Source of the DNA: Adineta ricciae | Lineage: Eukaryota > Rotifera > Eurotatoria > Adinetida > Adinetidae | Length of the DNA: 64,000 nt | Assembly (NCBI GenBank): GCA_905250025.1 | Contig: CAJNOJ010000168.1 | Location: 7,512-71,511 of the forward strand | Reading direction: 5' to 3' | Shown: piece by piece, positions 50,775 through 63,490 of the stretch | Numbering within the stretch: position 1 is the first letter of the stretch | Layout of the letters: every line of letters begins with the position of its first letter | Translations under genes and position numbers: made by a program | The notes under the pieces: model-generated | Seen by the model: only the letters and a program-made list of their open reading frames with translations | What the model was told of the DNA's origin: nothing | Databases searched by the model: none

Positions 50775-51292
50775 ATCGATTTGTTTAGTTTCCTTTTTTT
50801 TCAAATAAATATGTTTGCAAAATTCCAGCAGAATGTAAAGACAATTTCCATGCGGGCGAGACTTTCCCAGGAACAGTTTAAATGCTCTTCTGTGTAGTAC
50901 AACTGAAAAGTCGAGAAATCGTATGGGCCGTTTGATGCTGAGTGAGGTTTCTTTTCCATTGATTGTATGCGTATGTAGATATATGCATATATATTTATAA
51001 GTTTTCGGACTTGAACGAAAAGGAAACGAGTCGAAAAGAAATAGGTACAGAAAACGAGAATAAGACGAATTTTGTTTTGCATACATAATCGAACTCAACA
51101 GAAAGAGAGAGAGAGAGAAAACGAGTGTTTGATTTTCTTCCATCACGATACATTCGTTAAGAGGATAAAAAGAGAAAAACAAATCGGAACATTATCAAAA
51201 GTAGAGAGAGATCCACTGACTAAAAACATATTTATTGTAGATTGATCAACAAACGGAATGTCAATGGAAGAAGAGAAATTACTGATTTGAAA
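50775..51292. other. Convergent 3' region between transporter and RNF216-like gene
   Basis: About 520 nt with no coding signal. GA repeats occur near 51101-51120. Confidence 0.3.
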
Positions 51293-54052
51293 TCAAGTAG
51301 CACTTGTCGCTGAAGTTGCTGGTTTTGTCAGATGTGATATTGGATCATATCGAAGTACCATATCGTGTGCTTCGGGATGAAGACGAAGATACTCATTTTT
51401 AGCATTAGCATACGCTTGAACCATTTCTTCGTAGTGAAGCTTTTCACTTTGGTTGGATAATGTACATCTACAAGCATAGGAACGTCCTCTTCTGCAACGA
51501 AATGTTCAATTGCATACCTTTCATTATTAGTGAAGTGATCGTAACCATTGATTGTCTCACGACACACATAACAAATGAATAATCCACATGACGAACAGGT
51601 CATTTTATTACAGCCTTCGACTTTATAAAATCTCTGAAAAGAAGAAACAGATTGGAGTTGTTATCATATTTTCTTAAACTAATATGTCTATTACTTGTGT
51701 ACACCGAGGACATTTACGTATCATTGCTTCTGTTACATGCTCTTCAATAAATTTACGCATTTCGAGTTCAACACCTTTTTCAACTTCATCACATCGTAAC
51801 GGGATATGATTCGGTTCTTTGCATAATCTAAAAGCATTGCGAAAAACACGCAAGATAAGAAAAAAAACAAAGTTTTCCGCATGAAAGTTCACCTGCAGGT
51901 TTCCTTCATGCATTCGGGATTTAAACAGCGAAAGACTTTGTCATCTGGGTTATCAACAATAACAGCATATGGACAATAGGGACAACATTCAAGACCATCG
52001 ATTTCAGCTAAACAAAAACAATCAAATCTTTCTTTTCACGCTATCAATTTCGTTCGTACCTTGTCGAATATTCTCCTCTTGGATCCGTTTATTCAATCGA
52101 CTGAAATCATTCGGCGGCAGAAGTTCACCAACAAGTTGTATTGCATATTCACCTGGACACGAACTTTCAACACAAGGAAATTGGCATTTGCCTTGCTTGA
52201 AGCAAACATCAACGTGTCTTCGAACGCAGTTGCTATAAAAACATAAGTTTCGTATCATCCGAAGAGTTCAGCTTAACTTACCGGCAATAAAGATGTCCAA
52301 CTGTACATTCTACCATATCGTCGATTAATAGATCCTCTCGACAACAAATTTCACATTCCAATGTTTCATTGCCTTTTTTCGCTTTCTTCACACGTTTCTC
52401 ATGATCTTTTGACATTTTACCGAGGTAACCTAACAGACATATGCATTTACCACCATCGTCCAAACAAAACAGTTCTTACGTCGAATTTTCACTTCGTTCT
52501 TCGCAAAACGAAGTTCATCGTAAAATTCTTCACACGGCGTATGCGGAATTGCGTATGCAAACTTATTATTTTTAATTAACCATGACGCAGATGGCATCCG
52601 ACCAACGCCACTCGTCGAAAGATCTAGCGAATTCACAAAATAGAATCATTTGTTTCAATCAATTGACATACCAAGCATATCGACCGACTTTCGGATGGCT
52701 GTTCGTTGCAAGAACGTGTTTGTTCGTATGGACAACCGTGCTTCTAATTTGCGTACGGTTGGTAGAAAATGATAGTTTTCTTCTTGTAAAGCTTGTTCGA
52801 GAATACTCTTATCAGTCGTTGGAAACGCACGGACAAGAAACGCTTTTGCATGATTTGTATAGGATTCTGATTGCTTGCGTTGAGTATCGAAAAAGTAGGC
52901 TAAAGGATCTGAATAGGATGCAAGAAATCGAGGAATATCATCGATTGTTTCTGACCAAGAACGTTTCAGTGACACATGACGATCGTGATCGAATGACTTC
53001 TTTTGCTTCTTTGTGTAGCCATTATCGAAGAAACTCGTTACGATATCATTAGTTGAAGGAATAGGGTTCATTGCTGTAATTGTTCGACGTGCTGCATCGA
53101 GATCAATGTCAGGTATGACAGCTTCAACTTGTCCAAGAATTTCTTCAATGTCGACTTCAGGTACGAGAATAAGGTCTGCTTCATTCACGGGGTTTTCAGG
53201 CAAAGTCGGCGATGGAAACGCTGTTGTTGGGACTATTGGAGTAACATACTGATTCATAGGAGGAGTTGGATATGTATATGCATTTGGTTGAACCGGAATA
53301 AAGTCTCTAGAATACATATTTTATTGATAAGCATTGGAAAAACGCGAGACACTTTTATCTTATCGCTAATTTGATAGATTCTTACTGAAAGTGATGAAAA
53401 GATATTGATGTGATAGAGAAATTTCCCTGTGAGTCATTTTCATAATCGATGATTTTTTAATTATCTTTACGATCTACCAAATAGTGAAATTTCGATTTTT
53501 ATGCGTGGATGAGAATGATTTATCGAATAGGTTTTAGGGGAAGATCAATTTGTTAGTGCAAGTTGGAAATTTTCAATTTTACTAAAAATACTTTGTTGGA
53601 AACTCGGATTTTTTCTAAAAATACCTGATAGTGGTTGATGGATTCACTGTATGATTTGTCGTTAGATCAATGACCTCATTTGCTAGAGTTGGTTGTGGAG
53701 AGCTGAAGTTGTTCATCGGAAGTGTAGTCGTCGGCCATGATGGATTCGTATTTAGATTCATCCATGGATAGGTCGACGATGCTTGTTGCGTATAGAGTGA
53801 TGGATACATCGGTGGAGTTGACGTTGGCCATGGATTCACGGTGGTTGGTATCCAAAATCGATCAAACATTGTTGGCGTTGTGCCAAGCTGAATATTCCTC
53901 CAATCAGATAAATCTTTTGCTTGTTGATTTACAGACGCTGCTGTTGTTGACGTCGATGTTGATGTCGTCGTCGTTGTTGTTGTTTGTGTATTCGCCGACG
54001 ATATATTTAACGAATGATCAATTTCATTGAAATCCAAATAGTTCATGGCCAT
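51293..54052 (-). CDS. RNF216: RNF216 (TRIAD3)-like RBR E3 ubiquitin ligase
   Basis: Exons on the minus strand: 54052-53625, 53306-52672, 52623-52480, 52429-52282, 52232-52060, 52007-51893, 51827-51695, 51633-51518, 51467-51293; 2067 nt, 688 aa. The C-terminal half is an RBR module. RING1 is [12 protein letters not shown] to GHLYCRNCVRRH. The IBR is [20 protein letters not shown] to MKETCRLCKE. RING2 is [19 protein letters not shown] then [20 protein letters not shown]; the INGYDHF end is specific to RNF216. The Cys of [10 protein letters not shown] region includes the thioester acceptor. The N-terminal half is low-complexity (Thr-, Pro-, Asn-rich) with an acidic motif ([19 protein letters not shown]). 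A TTTTAG acceptor lies 5 nt before the ATG. Confidence 0.93.
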
Positions 54053-54959
54053 AAGATCTAAAATAAACTCGTATCGTCAGACAAGAAGGATTCGTCTGTT
54101 CGAGTGTCAGCGTAACAACTGAGCATATGAATGAATGAAAAAAAAAGTAAACATATATACTCAACGACAACAGCATTTTTCTGTCCTACCACAACAACAA
54201 CAACAACAGCGTCATAGCTCGCAAAAAAAAACGAGAAAAAAAAACTTAACGAAGTATGTGCGCGTTAGGAGAACGAACAACGCACAGCGCCGCGGCGTGT
54301 AATAACGGAAGAGGAAAGTGAGAGAAAATGTACGAGAGCTTGAGGGACCGGCCGATCGACTATCTGCTTGTCTCTTCTCGTCGATAACGAACATTAATAA
54401 ATGTTTCGATTGTCTCACCTACTGATGAACGATTTTTTTCTTATTCTGTCGTCTTTGCATCTCGATGATTCAATATGACATCAAAATCTCATCTTAGACT
54501 AAATTGACTTGCAGATCAGAACGAGTATATTTCTATTTTCCATAAACATTCCCACGCCAATGCTTGAGTCAGAAGGTTATTAGTCATCGAATTTCAATAT
54601 TCAGGTAGAGAAAAAACACATCAATTAAATTAGACTACAGCGACATCTAGCTTTTCATTTCAAACAAATTTCCATTCAGCTTTCTCAGCTGATGTAGTTT
54701 TTATACAACTAAACTGCTTTCGAGGGAAGAAAACAAGTCGTCATTTGTTTGCTTTGTCATTGGGTCAAATCTCAGCTGATAAGAAATGATGTAATCAAAC
54801 AAAAAAACTCTAAATTATTTTTATGTATACATATGCATGTTCAGAAAATCTCAACAATATTTGTGGAGGAAGAGTAGAACCCGTGGTGGTCATCTCCATC
54901 TATATGATCACATTTTCATCCAATGTACTCTTCCACCAACACGGTAATTTCCATATAGA
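54053..54959. promoter_or_regulatory. Divergent promoter region between RNF216 and DNAJC4-like genes
   Basis: About 900 nt. The first 350 nt are relatively GC-rich with several CG dinucleotides (near 54240-54360), unlike the rest. A CAACAACAACAACAACA tract lies at about 54190-54206. A frame at 54823 leads into the DNAJC4 region but has no support as coding. Confidence 0.35.
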
Positions 54960-55967
54960 ATGTCATTGTGCGTTTATTCCTTGCTGTTCTTATTCATTTC
55001 AAGATCATTCAGTCTGACTAAATGTCGATGCAAAACAGCGAATATCAATGCACGAAATTATTACGATCTGTTGGGCGTCGAACAGACTGCAACGCAAAAA
55101 GAAATTCGAAAAGCTTTTGTAAAATTGTCGAAAGAGGTGAATACGAATAGAGCTTCGAGCATATGTATCCTTATCAAAGACTTCAAGTTATAGTATCATC
55201 CGGACGCCAATTCAGCAGATAAATCTCTACACGATAAATTTGTCAAAATCAATGAAGCATTCAGTGTTCTGAGTAAACCGTCAGCAAGGAAAACTTACGA
55301 TCAAAGTAATCGAACAGAAATGCAATTAGATATACGGTTATTGGAGTTTTTCTGTTTAGATCTTAATTACCCACATCAATCTGCTAGTCGAGGATACTCA
55401 GCACCTCCAACAGCACGCCAACAAGCATCAACCGGTTCTCCATTCGAATGGACAGCACGAAATTCCAACAATCGAGGAGCCTATGCTCGTCGACCGACTT
55501 CCAATGAGTTTGACTGGTAGAGACATGTGCTTGTCATATCTTGATTGCTCACTCTTTGTTGTGATAGGGGAACACCACATTTTGATAAAACGTTCTATGA
55601 TATGCTTCGTCGGCAAATGGAACAAGATCAAAAACGTCGCCGAAGCTATTCGTATAATCCACCACCGGGATACGGAATGATCAATACTTACTTGGCCCCA
55701 TTTACGATTATCACAGTTCTCCTTGCTTTTGGTATTTTGATACATGTCCTCCAAGGACGGTAAGAGACTTGAATGAGAGTTACAGATTCCTTCGTAACAC
55801 AATTCGAATTTAGAATGGCGAACTTTTCTGACCCCAATTATGTTGTAGATCCACGAAGTCGGAGTTATCATGCTTACCGTGAATGGCAACGATTGAGTGC
55901 ACTCAAAAATGCTGAATCAATGCCTCTACGTACCGGGTCAACAAAGCGTGATAATGAAGACGAATGA
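54960..55967 (+). CDS. DNAJC4: DNAJC4-like J-domain membrane protein
   Basis: Hsp70 co-chaperone. Exons: 54960-55136, 55194-55305, 55360-55516, 55568-55759, 55814-55967; 792 nt, 263 aa. The J domain runs from NYYDLLGVEQTATQKEI to KPSARKTYDQ, with the HPD motif created at the first splice junction (KEYHPDANS). A hydrophobic N-terminus (SLCVYSLLFLFIS) could be a mitochondrial or secretory signal. After a Ser/Arg linker comes one TM segment (LAPFTIITVLLAFGILIHVL) and a short polar tail. The order N-terminal J domain, linker, late TM matches DNAJC4; sequence outside the J domain is diverged, so the orthology is likely rather than certain. Confidence 0.8.
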
Positions 55968-56831
55968 ATATTCTTTCGTTCGGTTATCAACCTTGTTCTC
56001 TTTTATATGATATTATTTAAGCGAATAAATATAGATGTTTGAAACATTCTATGACGATTAGGATCTGAAAGAGACGCGAGAAACATGCTATGCTCGTTTT
56101 TCACGAAGGAAATAAATGACTGTGCAAGGCAAGACGATTGTCTAATGAAAATAAGACATAGAAAACGAGAGCATTTTTTAATTGTCAGTCTCGTCGATGT
56201 GTAATTACTTGCAATTTCATGCTTATTCGTAGTAAAAAAAACCCTTTGTTATGTACAGCTCTTTCTGTTCGATGATAAGAAGGATGTTGAATATGTATTC
56301 CGAAAGACGGCTAACACATACTGATCATGTGATGGCGTTTGTCTCTTGATAAAACGAGTGTCAGAATAAATGAGTGAATTGAATAGATAGATAGCAAAGA
56401 ATATGTTACTTAAAAACAGCGAAACGATAGATGTGTTCAAGAATATGTTCTAAATTCTCATTGTTCATACTGATTTGATATATCTTCACTAAATCTATCG
56501 GATTAATTCAATAGAAGCGTGTTTCGATCCAGCTTAAACGTATTTGCAGTTTCTGCGAACTTCTGCTTCTTTTTTATACTGACGTTCTTCAAGTTCAAAC
56601 ACTAAGATGCCCTGGAGATCTATTGTATCCTATAATATTTCTCGAGCGACGTATTTTCGTACATGTTTTTTTTAATGATGCAAATATTTTCCCTAAATGA
56701 AAATGGAACAGACGTCAATATATTATTCCGCCGAATGTTATTAATAGTCCGGATTACAAGAGAACGCCAACAGTATAAATACTCGGATATTAGAATAGAA
56801 CTCTTTATATTTTAATAAGAAAAGGTTACGA
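55968..56831. other. Intergenic region upstream of second GPCR
   Basis: About 860 nt with no exon seen; AT-rich. It holds the DNAJC4-like 3' UTR and the GPCR promoter. Confidence 0.3.
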
Positions 56832-58008
56832 ATGGCAACTGCTGCTCAACCACGTGATGAACCGGCCTATATTTCTCTTTTGAAACCGTCTCTTGTTGGA
56901 CAACTTTATTCATGGGGTTACTTATGCCTGTTTGTCCTCGGCTTTACTGGCAATATCTTCAGTTTGCTAACATTCACGCGACCCACATTACGATCTGTCT
57001 CGACAGGCATACTCTTTATCACCTTAGCAAGCTCAGATACAATTTTTTTACTTGTATCCATCATTGATTTTCTTGACTTTGGTTTGGGCATTCCTCTGGT
57101 CAGCTATGTTAACTATACCATTCTATGTCGTGTACGCCTGTTTACTGTCTCAATGACGCAAATCTGTTCGGCTTGGGTTTTAGTTGTGATTTCACTCGAT
57201 CGATGGATTCGTACACGATTTCCATACAAGTCATCTGTGATATGCACCCAAAAGAAAGCATTGCTCGCCGTTGCGATCATCCTCATTCTTGACATTGGTA
57301 TTCATGCAGTTATGCTTACACCACTGGTCGGCACTATATTTCCTGGCGTTGCGTTACTAGCCTGTGGGCCAGCTACATGGGATTATTTATATTTTTATTA
57401 CATAACCTGGACAGTTATTCAAGTAAACTAGACAGAACTAAGCTGAACAGTAGTGGAATAATGTAACAGCTCTTTTTTCTTCTTTTTTCTTCGTAGGTTT
57501 TCATTAATTGTCTTGTGCCTGTAATCGTAATGCTACTGTTTCTCATTGACATGTTCACCAGAATTCGTGCTCAAAAGCGAAATGCAGGTCAACAAATCGA
57601 AGTTCAATCTCGTGGTCGAATGTCCAATCCAGCAGTGAGACGAAATAATCGCTTACAAACGCAATTGTTTGCATTGATGTTATCAAGTATTACAGTCTTT
57701 CTGGCAACAAATTTACCAGTAGCCATCTATCGAATTGTATTTCCCCGGCAAGTGCTTACCATCCCAATAACAGAATATCCATCTGTGGCGAAACTATCCG
57801 CCATATTTCAGTTCATCTGGAGTGTCAATTACACAGTGAGTGAATCGTAGAGAGATCTTTTTAATAAGTCGGATTCTTTTAGATCAATTTCTACATTCAC
57901 TGTTTGACTTCAACGTTATTCCGACGAGAATTTCGAAAATGCTTCAATTCATTGTGCAAATCTAGAGATACTCAAGTTACTCCGGCCACTTTTATAACCG
58001 CACGCTAA
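56832..58008 (+). CDS. Rhodopsin-like GPCR, peptide-receptor type
   Basis: Exons 56832-57422, 57497-57835, 57883-58008; 1056 nt, 351 aa. Seven TM segments are visible. TM1 has GFTGNIFSLLTF, TM2 has ITLASSDTIFLL, TM3 ends in VVISLDRWIRTRFP, a DRW variant of DRY, TM6 follows a basic ICL3 (NNRLQTQLFALMLSSITVFL), and TM7 reads QFIWSVNYTINFYIHCLTS, with NFYIH in the NPxxY position, then FRREFRKCF as helix 8. A Cys at the top of TM3 (ILCRVR) can pair with a Cys in ECL2 (LACGP). It resembles FMRFamide/thyrotropin-like orphan receptors of invertebrates; ligand unknown. It is not closely similar to the GPCR at 47.8 kb. Confidence 0.88.
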
Positions 58009-58756
58009 GTAATGCGTACTTGCATGTTCACTACGAACACTTTCGAGATCGGTAGCACTCTGAGGTGCCATTGAGATTCCATGTTGTCGTATATATAGAA
58101 TTTCGAATTTTTTCCGTGTCTCTTCGAAATAAATGTTGTTTTTGACGCTCATGTTATGCTTAGTATTATCTTTTTCTTGTTCACATTTTTGATGAGTTCG
58201 AAAAGAACTAAATCAATCTTAAGAATATTACACTTTGTAATTGTTTCTTAAAATAAGCTAATCTTGAAAAGATTAATCTAGAGAAAGTAAATTTCAGAGT
58301 GCAAATCTTTCGACGTCATTCGGTCAAATAATTGCTCTTGGCAAAAAACTAATCCGGTAAAGTTGACTTTTACCATCACTGTCATGTTTGAAAGAATCCA
58401 TCAGAGACAGAAAATGCGATAATCCGTTTTCTTCTATCTTGGCAAAAGGAAGCGGTCAGGATACCTGCTGTAGTTCTAAAAACAAACAAACTTTCTTTTT
58501 TTGAAATGTGATTTTCATTTTGTAAACCTATTGCCTTTAACCGGTAAATAAGCAATTTTATTCGCAGTAAATGAAGGAAAGCACAACAGACACACGGAAA
58601 GAAAATTTAAAAAAAGAAATTGAATTCAACTTTAATACATAGATGCAATTTGTTTTTATTCAATACTGAAAATGAAAACATTGTACAAAACCAACTCACT
58701 AAATGTATACGTATCACAGTTAAAACAACACGAAAATAATAAATGCACGCAGTATT
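58009..58756. other. Convergent 3' region between GPCR and ACAP
   Basis: About 750 AT-rich nt between two stop codons. No coding exon is visible. Confidence 0.3.
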
Positions 58757-61700
58757 TCATGATGAAAATGATGGCGTTCTTGCAATTTCTTTCATATAAA
58801 CAGGATCATCTAAGATTGACACATAGGTTTTCTCAACATTGGCATCTTCTTCTTTCATTTGTTCATGTAATGCTATCAAACGATACCATGTAATAACATC
58901 AGGATCAGCCAGATTCATCGAAAGTGAACATGCATCAATACCATGATTATCTTTTAATAAAGGATCAGCGCCACGTTTAAGTAACAGTATAATCGGTCTA
59001 AAGATATCTATTAGATAGTGATAAGAACATTATCAAAGATAAATACCCCCGTCCTTTGTTCGCTAATTGAGTTGCATAATGAAGAGGTGTTCGACCGTCT
59101 TCATCTGGCAGATTCACTTTTGCATTGTTTGTGAGAAGAAACTCAGCAGCTGCGACAGATTTCTACAGTATTACAAGTCTCAATTGAAGTATGTAGAAAA
59201 CGAGAAGAGACAATCATACGCTTAATATTGCTTCTATCAATGGTGTTCGTCCATGGTCATGTTCGTTGGAGAAATTCTTGTCAGCGCCAAGAGCTAATGC
59301 ATGTAACATCATCGGTACGTTACGATTTCGAGCTGCATCGTACAAATAGATATTCTGATTCCATATCAACGGTGGATTATCTTCAAGATAAGAAGAAAAC
59401 GAAATGAAAATACTGAGAATACATAGCTATCATACCTGCGACAATGCCATTATCAGAAGGCATGATTGGTTTCCTAAAATACGATATTAATTTCAACGGA
59501 GATTCCATTTAGAATGAGATAAACCTGAATAGTTGTTGTCGGTTATAGTTCTTCAATAGATGTGCAGTATTTTCATCGTCAAGATCACTTCCAAGACTTG
59601 CTGATAAGGCCGCATTTTTCATAACTGTCCATCGTCGAATATTGCGCGTTGTTGGTCGTAAATAATTTGACGAAGGCAACGGACGTACAAATGCTTTCAG
59701 AACGTATTTTGATTCGATATAATTTCGACGCTTAGCACTAGAGAAGACAACGAATGACGGTGTGACACCAATCAAGTTCATTTCTTTTCAAAAAATCTTA
59801 CGGATCTGTGTCTATCGTTGGTTTTGGTATTTCACTTGACAATTGCGCTTCGTAGATTTCATTGACAACATTGTTACCTAATTCTGACATGACTAACAAT
59901 GTTTCTAAGTCCCACGTGTCCATGTGCAATGAACGAACTTTGGAAAGATTAACACCAAGACCTCTAATAGAAAGAAGGTTTCATTGGATAAATAGCACAG
60001 CGACAATCGAACGAACCGATGTGCGCCACCACAGTTCAAGCAGAGTAGGATGCCTAAGTTAATCGATGCCCATTCAGGATTTTCAGCATCACAATCACAA
60101 CATTTCTCATTTCCCGGCAGCGAACGTACGTATTCAATTTTCTCTTTAATCCTAAACAACCGAATGTTTTTTCGTACGTCAAATGCGAACTTTCTCTTTA
60201 CATCTTTTGTTTCAATTCGATTTTAGCAATTGAAAGTGTACTTGAATGATTATCGAATAAAGACTTCGGTGAAGACTGAAAAAAAAGAGAATGAGTAAAG
60301 AAAATGAATCTTTTTTTCACACTTTTACCGAGGATGAAGTTGGTCTTTCATTATTATTCGATGATTTGAATAAATGCGCTATCGTTGCATGCAGTACATT
60401 AATCCATTGTTCACATTCTAATTGCGAATCCGCTTGAAGAAGATGTGAACTAAACAGTTCCGACAATGATCGCGAATCATTCATGATAACAACACTTGCC
60501 TGTTCGGAGAAATAATTTCGAAAACAAATCGACGGTCGTTATCATTTGAAGAACGAATTGTACATAGACGCAAATCGGGTACCATGACTGAGTAGGGAAA
60601 TTGTTCGGGAGAATTATCATGGAGAGCAGTGCTACTATTCCGTTTCATATAGAGCAACTGTCCATTTCGAATACAAAACCATCGTCTAGAGGAAAACTGA
60701 GAGTAAGGTTTTGATGAAAAGAGCCATTTTCACCTGTTCCATGTTTTGAACTTGTTATGTGAACGTTTGAACAAATAACCTAGAAACTATTTTCATGACT
60801 TGGCTTAAGCAAATCTCCGCTTACCTTCTTTTGTTACTTCAGTTCCATTCGAAGGTACATTAGTCATGTTCAATAAATTTTGTTGGGAGATATTTCGCGG
60901 TGGGATAATTTTCGACTAAATAGAGATGACGTAATCTTCTATCGGAATGTTTCTTTATCACTTACTAAAGATAAGGATGACTCAGGTGTTAATCCATCGC
61001 TTCGATTATCATCTGGATTGTACTAGAATAGATGCGCATAGTATTGAAATTCACTGACTCGTCAATTTTACTCGTTTTTGATTGGCTTCATGCATTTTTT
61101 CTAATAGCTTTTGTTTTTGGCCATTATCTTGCTTCGTTTTGATTAACTAAACAAATAATCTGTCGAGTTGCTATTGTGCCAATCAAGACTTACTTCAGTG
61201 GTCATGGCCTGAGCATCCCCTTCTGTTTCCGCTGACAATAATTCATAGCCTTGATGAAAAAAGGCCTTGTGGAAATTGATATACGATAAGAACAGTTCAA
61301 TCAAATCGACTTTATGTTGATCGAAGAGAACATTGATTTGATAAGTGTAGTCAATCGATGTATGACCAAAACAACTACGAGTTGCGATCAAATTCTTACT
61401 AACATCTTCACAGATATTAACTAGAACAAGGAAACTACACACATGTTCTCACAGTTCAAGTTCCTTACGCTTTGTTTTGGATACGTCAGCGTTCTTCTGC
61501 AAGGCTATGTCATAATCAGTGCTTAATCGTTCGAATAATTTGCCCTGATCTTTGACTTTCTTGATATCTTCTTTTAACATTCGTGTCAATGTCCGAAGAA
61601 TACTGTGCGATGTTTGTTCCAATAGACTCTAAGTTGATGAAGACATGTCGATCGTAATCAGTGTCTCAATCAATCAACCGACTTACGGAGAATAATGTTT

Positions 61701-62303
61701 GGATTTCGTAGAGGTAATTACCGAATTTAGCGAGACTTTTATAAGCTAGTTCGTCAGTTGAGAAGAATTCACGTACATCAAAGATACATTTAATAAATTT
61801 TCTAAATGAAAAGAAGTTGTATTCACAAAGTTCAACTCTTTCTCGTCTTTTACTGAAAATCTTGCACGAATAATTTGCCACTGGTGACGAGCGAATTGCA
61901 CATTTTATACATTTGTTCTAAACGATCTTCAAGTATGTCGATTCGATTGGCTGCTTGTCGAAGTTGACTTCTATTGATGAGAGAAAAAACTTGTTATTTT
62001 CTGTAAACAGCATATAAAACAGAAAACATACCGAAAAACAGGCGAGTCTTTAAGACATTCNTTCTCGTCTTTTACTGAAAATCTTGCACGAATAATTTGC
62101 CACTGGTGACGAGCGAATTGCACATTTTATACATTTGTTCTAAACGATCTTCAAGTATGTCGATTCGATTGGCTGCTTGTCGAAGTTGACTTCTATTGAT
62201 GAGAGAAAAAACTTGTTATTTTCTGTAAACAGCATATAAAACAGAAAACATACCGAAAAACAGGCGAGTCTTTAAGACATTCTTCAAAATCGATGGTATA
62301 CAT
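58757..62303 (-). CDS. ACAP: Arf-GAP with BAR, PH and ankyrin domains (ACAP)
   Basis: GTPase-activating protein for Arf6-type GTPases in endocytic recycling. Nineteen minus-strand exons: 62303-62254, 61970-61854 (or its copy 62192-62076), 61801-61687, 61628-61469, 61420-61194, 61146-61072, 61022-60966, 60915-60825, 60779-60734, 60685-60500, 60449-60329, 60275-60202, 60151-60017, 59963-59802, 59737-59525, 59473-59436, 59380-59220, 59162-59047, 58997-58757; 2385 nt, 794 aa (human ACAP2 778). [68 protein letters not shown]. ArfGAP zinc finger: [32 protein letters not shown] with the Arg finger. Ankyrins near the C-terminus: [13 protein letters not shown]. One intron (60450-60499) has a GC donor. 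Confidence 0.95.
61840..62060. repeat. Copy 1 of a 221-bp direct duplication beside an assembly gap
   Basis: By eye identical to 62062-62282, offset 222, with a single N at 62061 between the copies. It contains the second ACAP exon, the adjacent intron, and the 3' part of the first exon. Confidence 0.9.
62061..62061. other. Ambiguous base (assembly gap)
   Basis: The only N in the window. The two sides of the N are the end and the start of the same 221-bp sequence, the pattern expected when two contigs that overlap are joined without merging the overlap. Confidence 0.9.
62062..62282. repeat. Copy 2 of the 221-bp direct duplication
   Basis: Same sequence as 61840-62060. This copy is continuous with the real ACAP start codon at 62303, while copy 1 is continuous with the downstream exons. 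Merging the two copies would give a normal gene. Confidence 0.9.
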
Positions 62304-63490
62304 GACTAAAAGGAAACAGTAGTATCTGTTATGATAATACAATCTAACGAGAATGAAGCATCTCTATCTGTATCTTTCTCTTCTTGTTATATAATCTAAT
62401 GGGGAGATATTGAAGTATCGTTGTCACATTTGCCGATGAATGCCGACAGCTCGCGCGTCTCTATCTCTTTCTTTCTATTTGCTCATCATACACAATGCCG
62501 ATGTTCAGTCGGAGTGAAAATGAGTAATTATATACGAGCGATAGAAGAATAACACATGTTTGTTAGAAGTGCTTGACCTCTCGTCGGCATCAATTTCACG
62601 GAAGCTACTTACTCGATCGATTCAAAATGGTAACTCATCGTCATGTTGATACCAACCACAGAAAAAAAAGAGGAAAAAACAAATGAAGAGCAGAAGAAAT
62701 CATCTGAAGGAACAGATGGTCATCTCCACAGGGTATTTTGTTTTCTATTGTCTACATAGAAATGAATATGTAAACGATGTATGTCATTTTATAGCATGCC
62801 AGATCAAAATTCGACTCTTCAACATCTCAATAGACACTTATTAGGCATTCTCATACTCAGATGATGATAAGAAAACATTCGTATTGATATGCTATTTTCT
62901 TTCAAGGCAAAAAAGTCTCGTTTTTTTTCTGTCTACGATGTCCAAGTGAAACGAACGTGATATTTTAAATAACGTTCCGCATCTCATAAATTAATCTAGA
63001 AATAAATACGCTAATCCTTTTCTTGTTCTATAGCAACCGATGCGAAAGTGTAAAAGATGTGCTTTCTATGCAATGGACATACGTGTGTTTTTCTTGAGAC
63101 AATGAGTTCGAGTTAGAACGACGTAAAATAAATAATTTAACTGTTTATGTTGAAATCTTCTTCGAGTAGGAGAAAGACCATATTTACTTTCGTGTTAAAA
63201 GAATAAAAAATGCAAGCAAAAGCCATCTACTGATTCATTGCTTGCATTCATTCACGAACGCTCTCTCGCTCGCGCATATCTACGTACATCATCATCGTAA
63301 CTGTTGGTCAAATTCAAAGACAAACGGCCAGCTGATTATCGACTCTTTCTCTAGATGTCGGCACTTTAAAGTTCTCGAACGTTGCTTTTCATTGATTTAT
63401 GTAACTTTTGTCTTGAAATCAGAAATAATAACATAACGTTTTAAAATGGAAAAAAAACAACAACACACACACGCACACACACGTTTCATA
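62304..63490. other. Region upstream of ACAP
   Basis: About 1.2 kb between the ACAP start and the stop of the next minus-strand gene. No coding exon is convincing; a plus-strand frame at 63242-63436 has no domain. A CA-repeat lies at about 63463-63482. CTTTTAG directly precedes the ACAP ATG by two bases. Confidence 0.35.
63461..63484. repeat. CA dinucleotide repeat
   Basis: About eleven CA units with a CG interruption, just downstream of the partial gene at the window end. Confidence 0.6.

Noticed and set aside
54823-55017. 64-aa frame upstream of the DNAJC4-like start
   Set aside because: Different frame from the J domain, ends before it, and shows no family signal.
62032-62060. Partial second copy of ACAP exon 1 as an extra coding exon
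   Set aside because: It is part of the duplicated sequence at the N gap and lacks a start codon; best explained as an assembly artefact.
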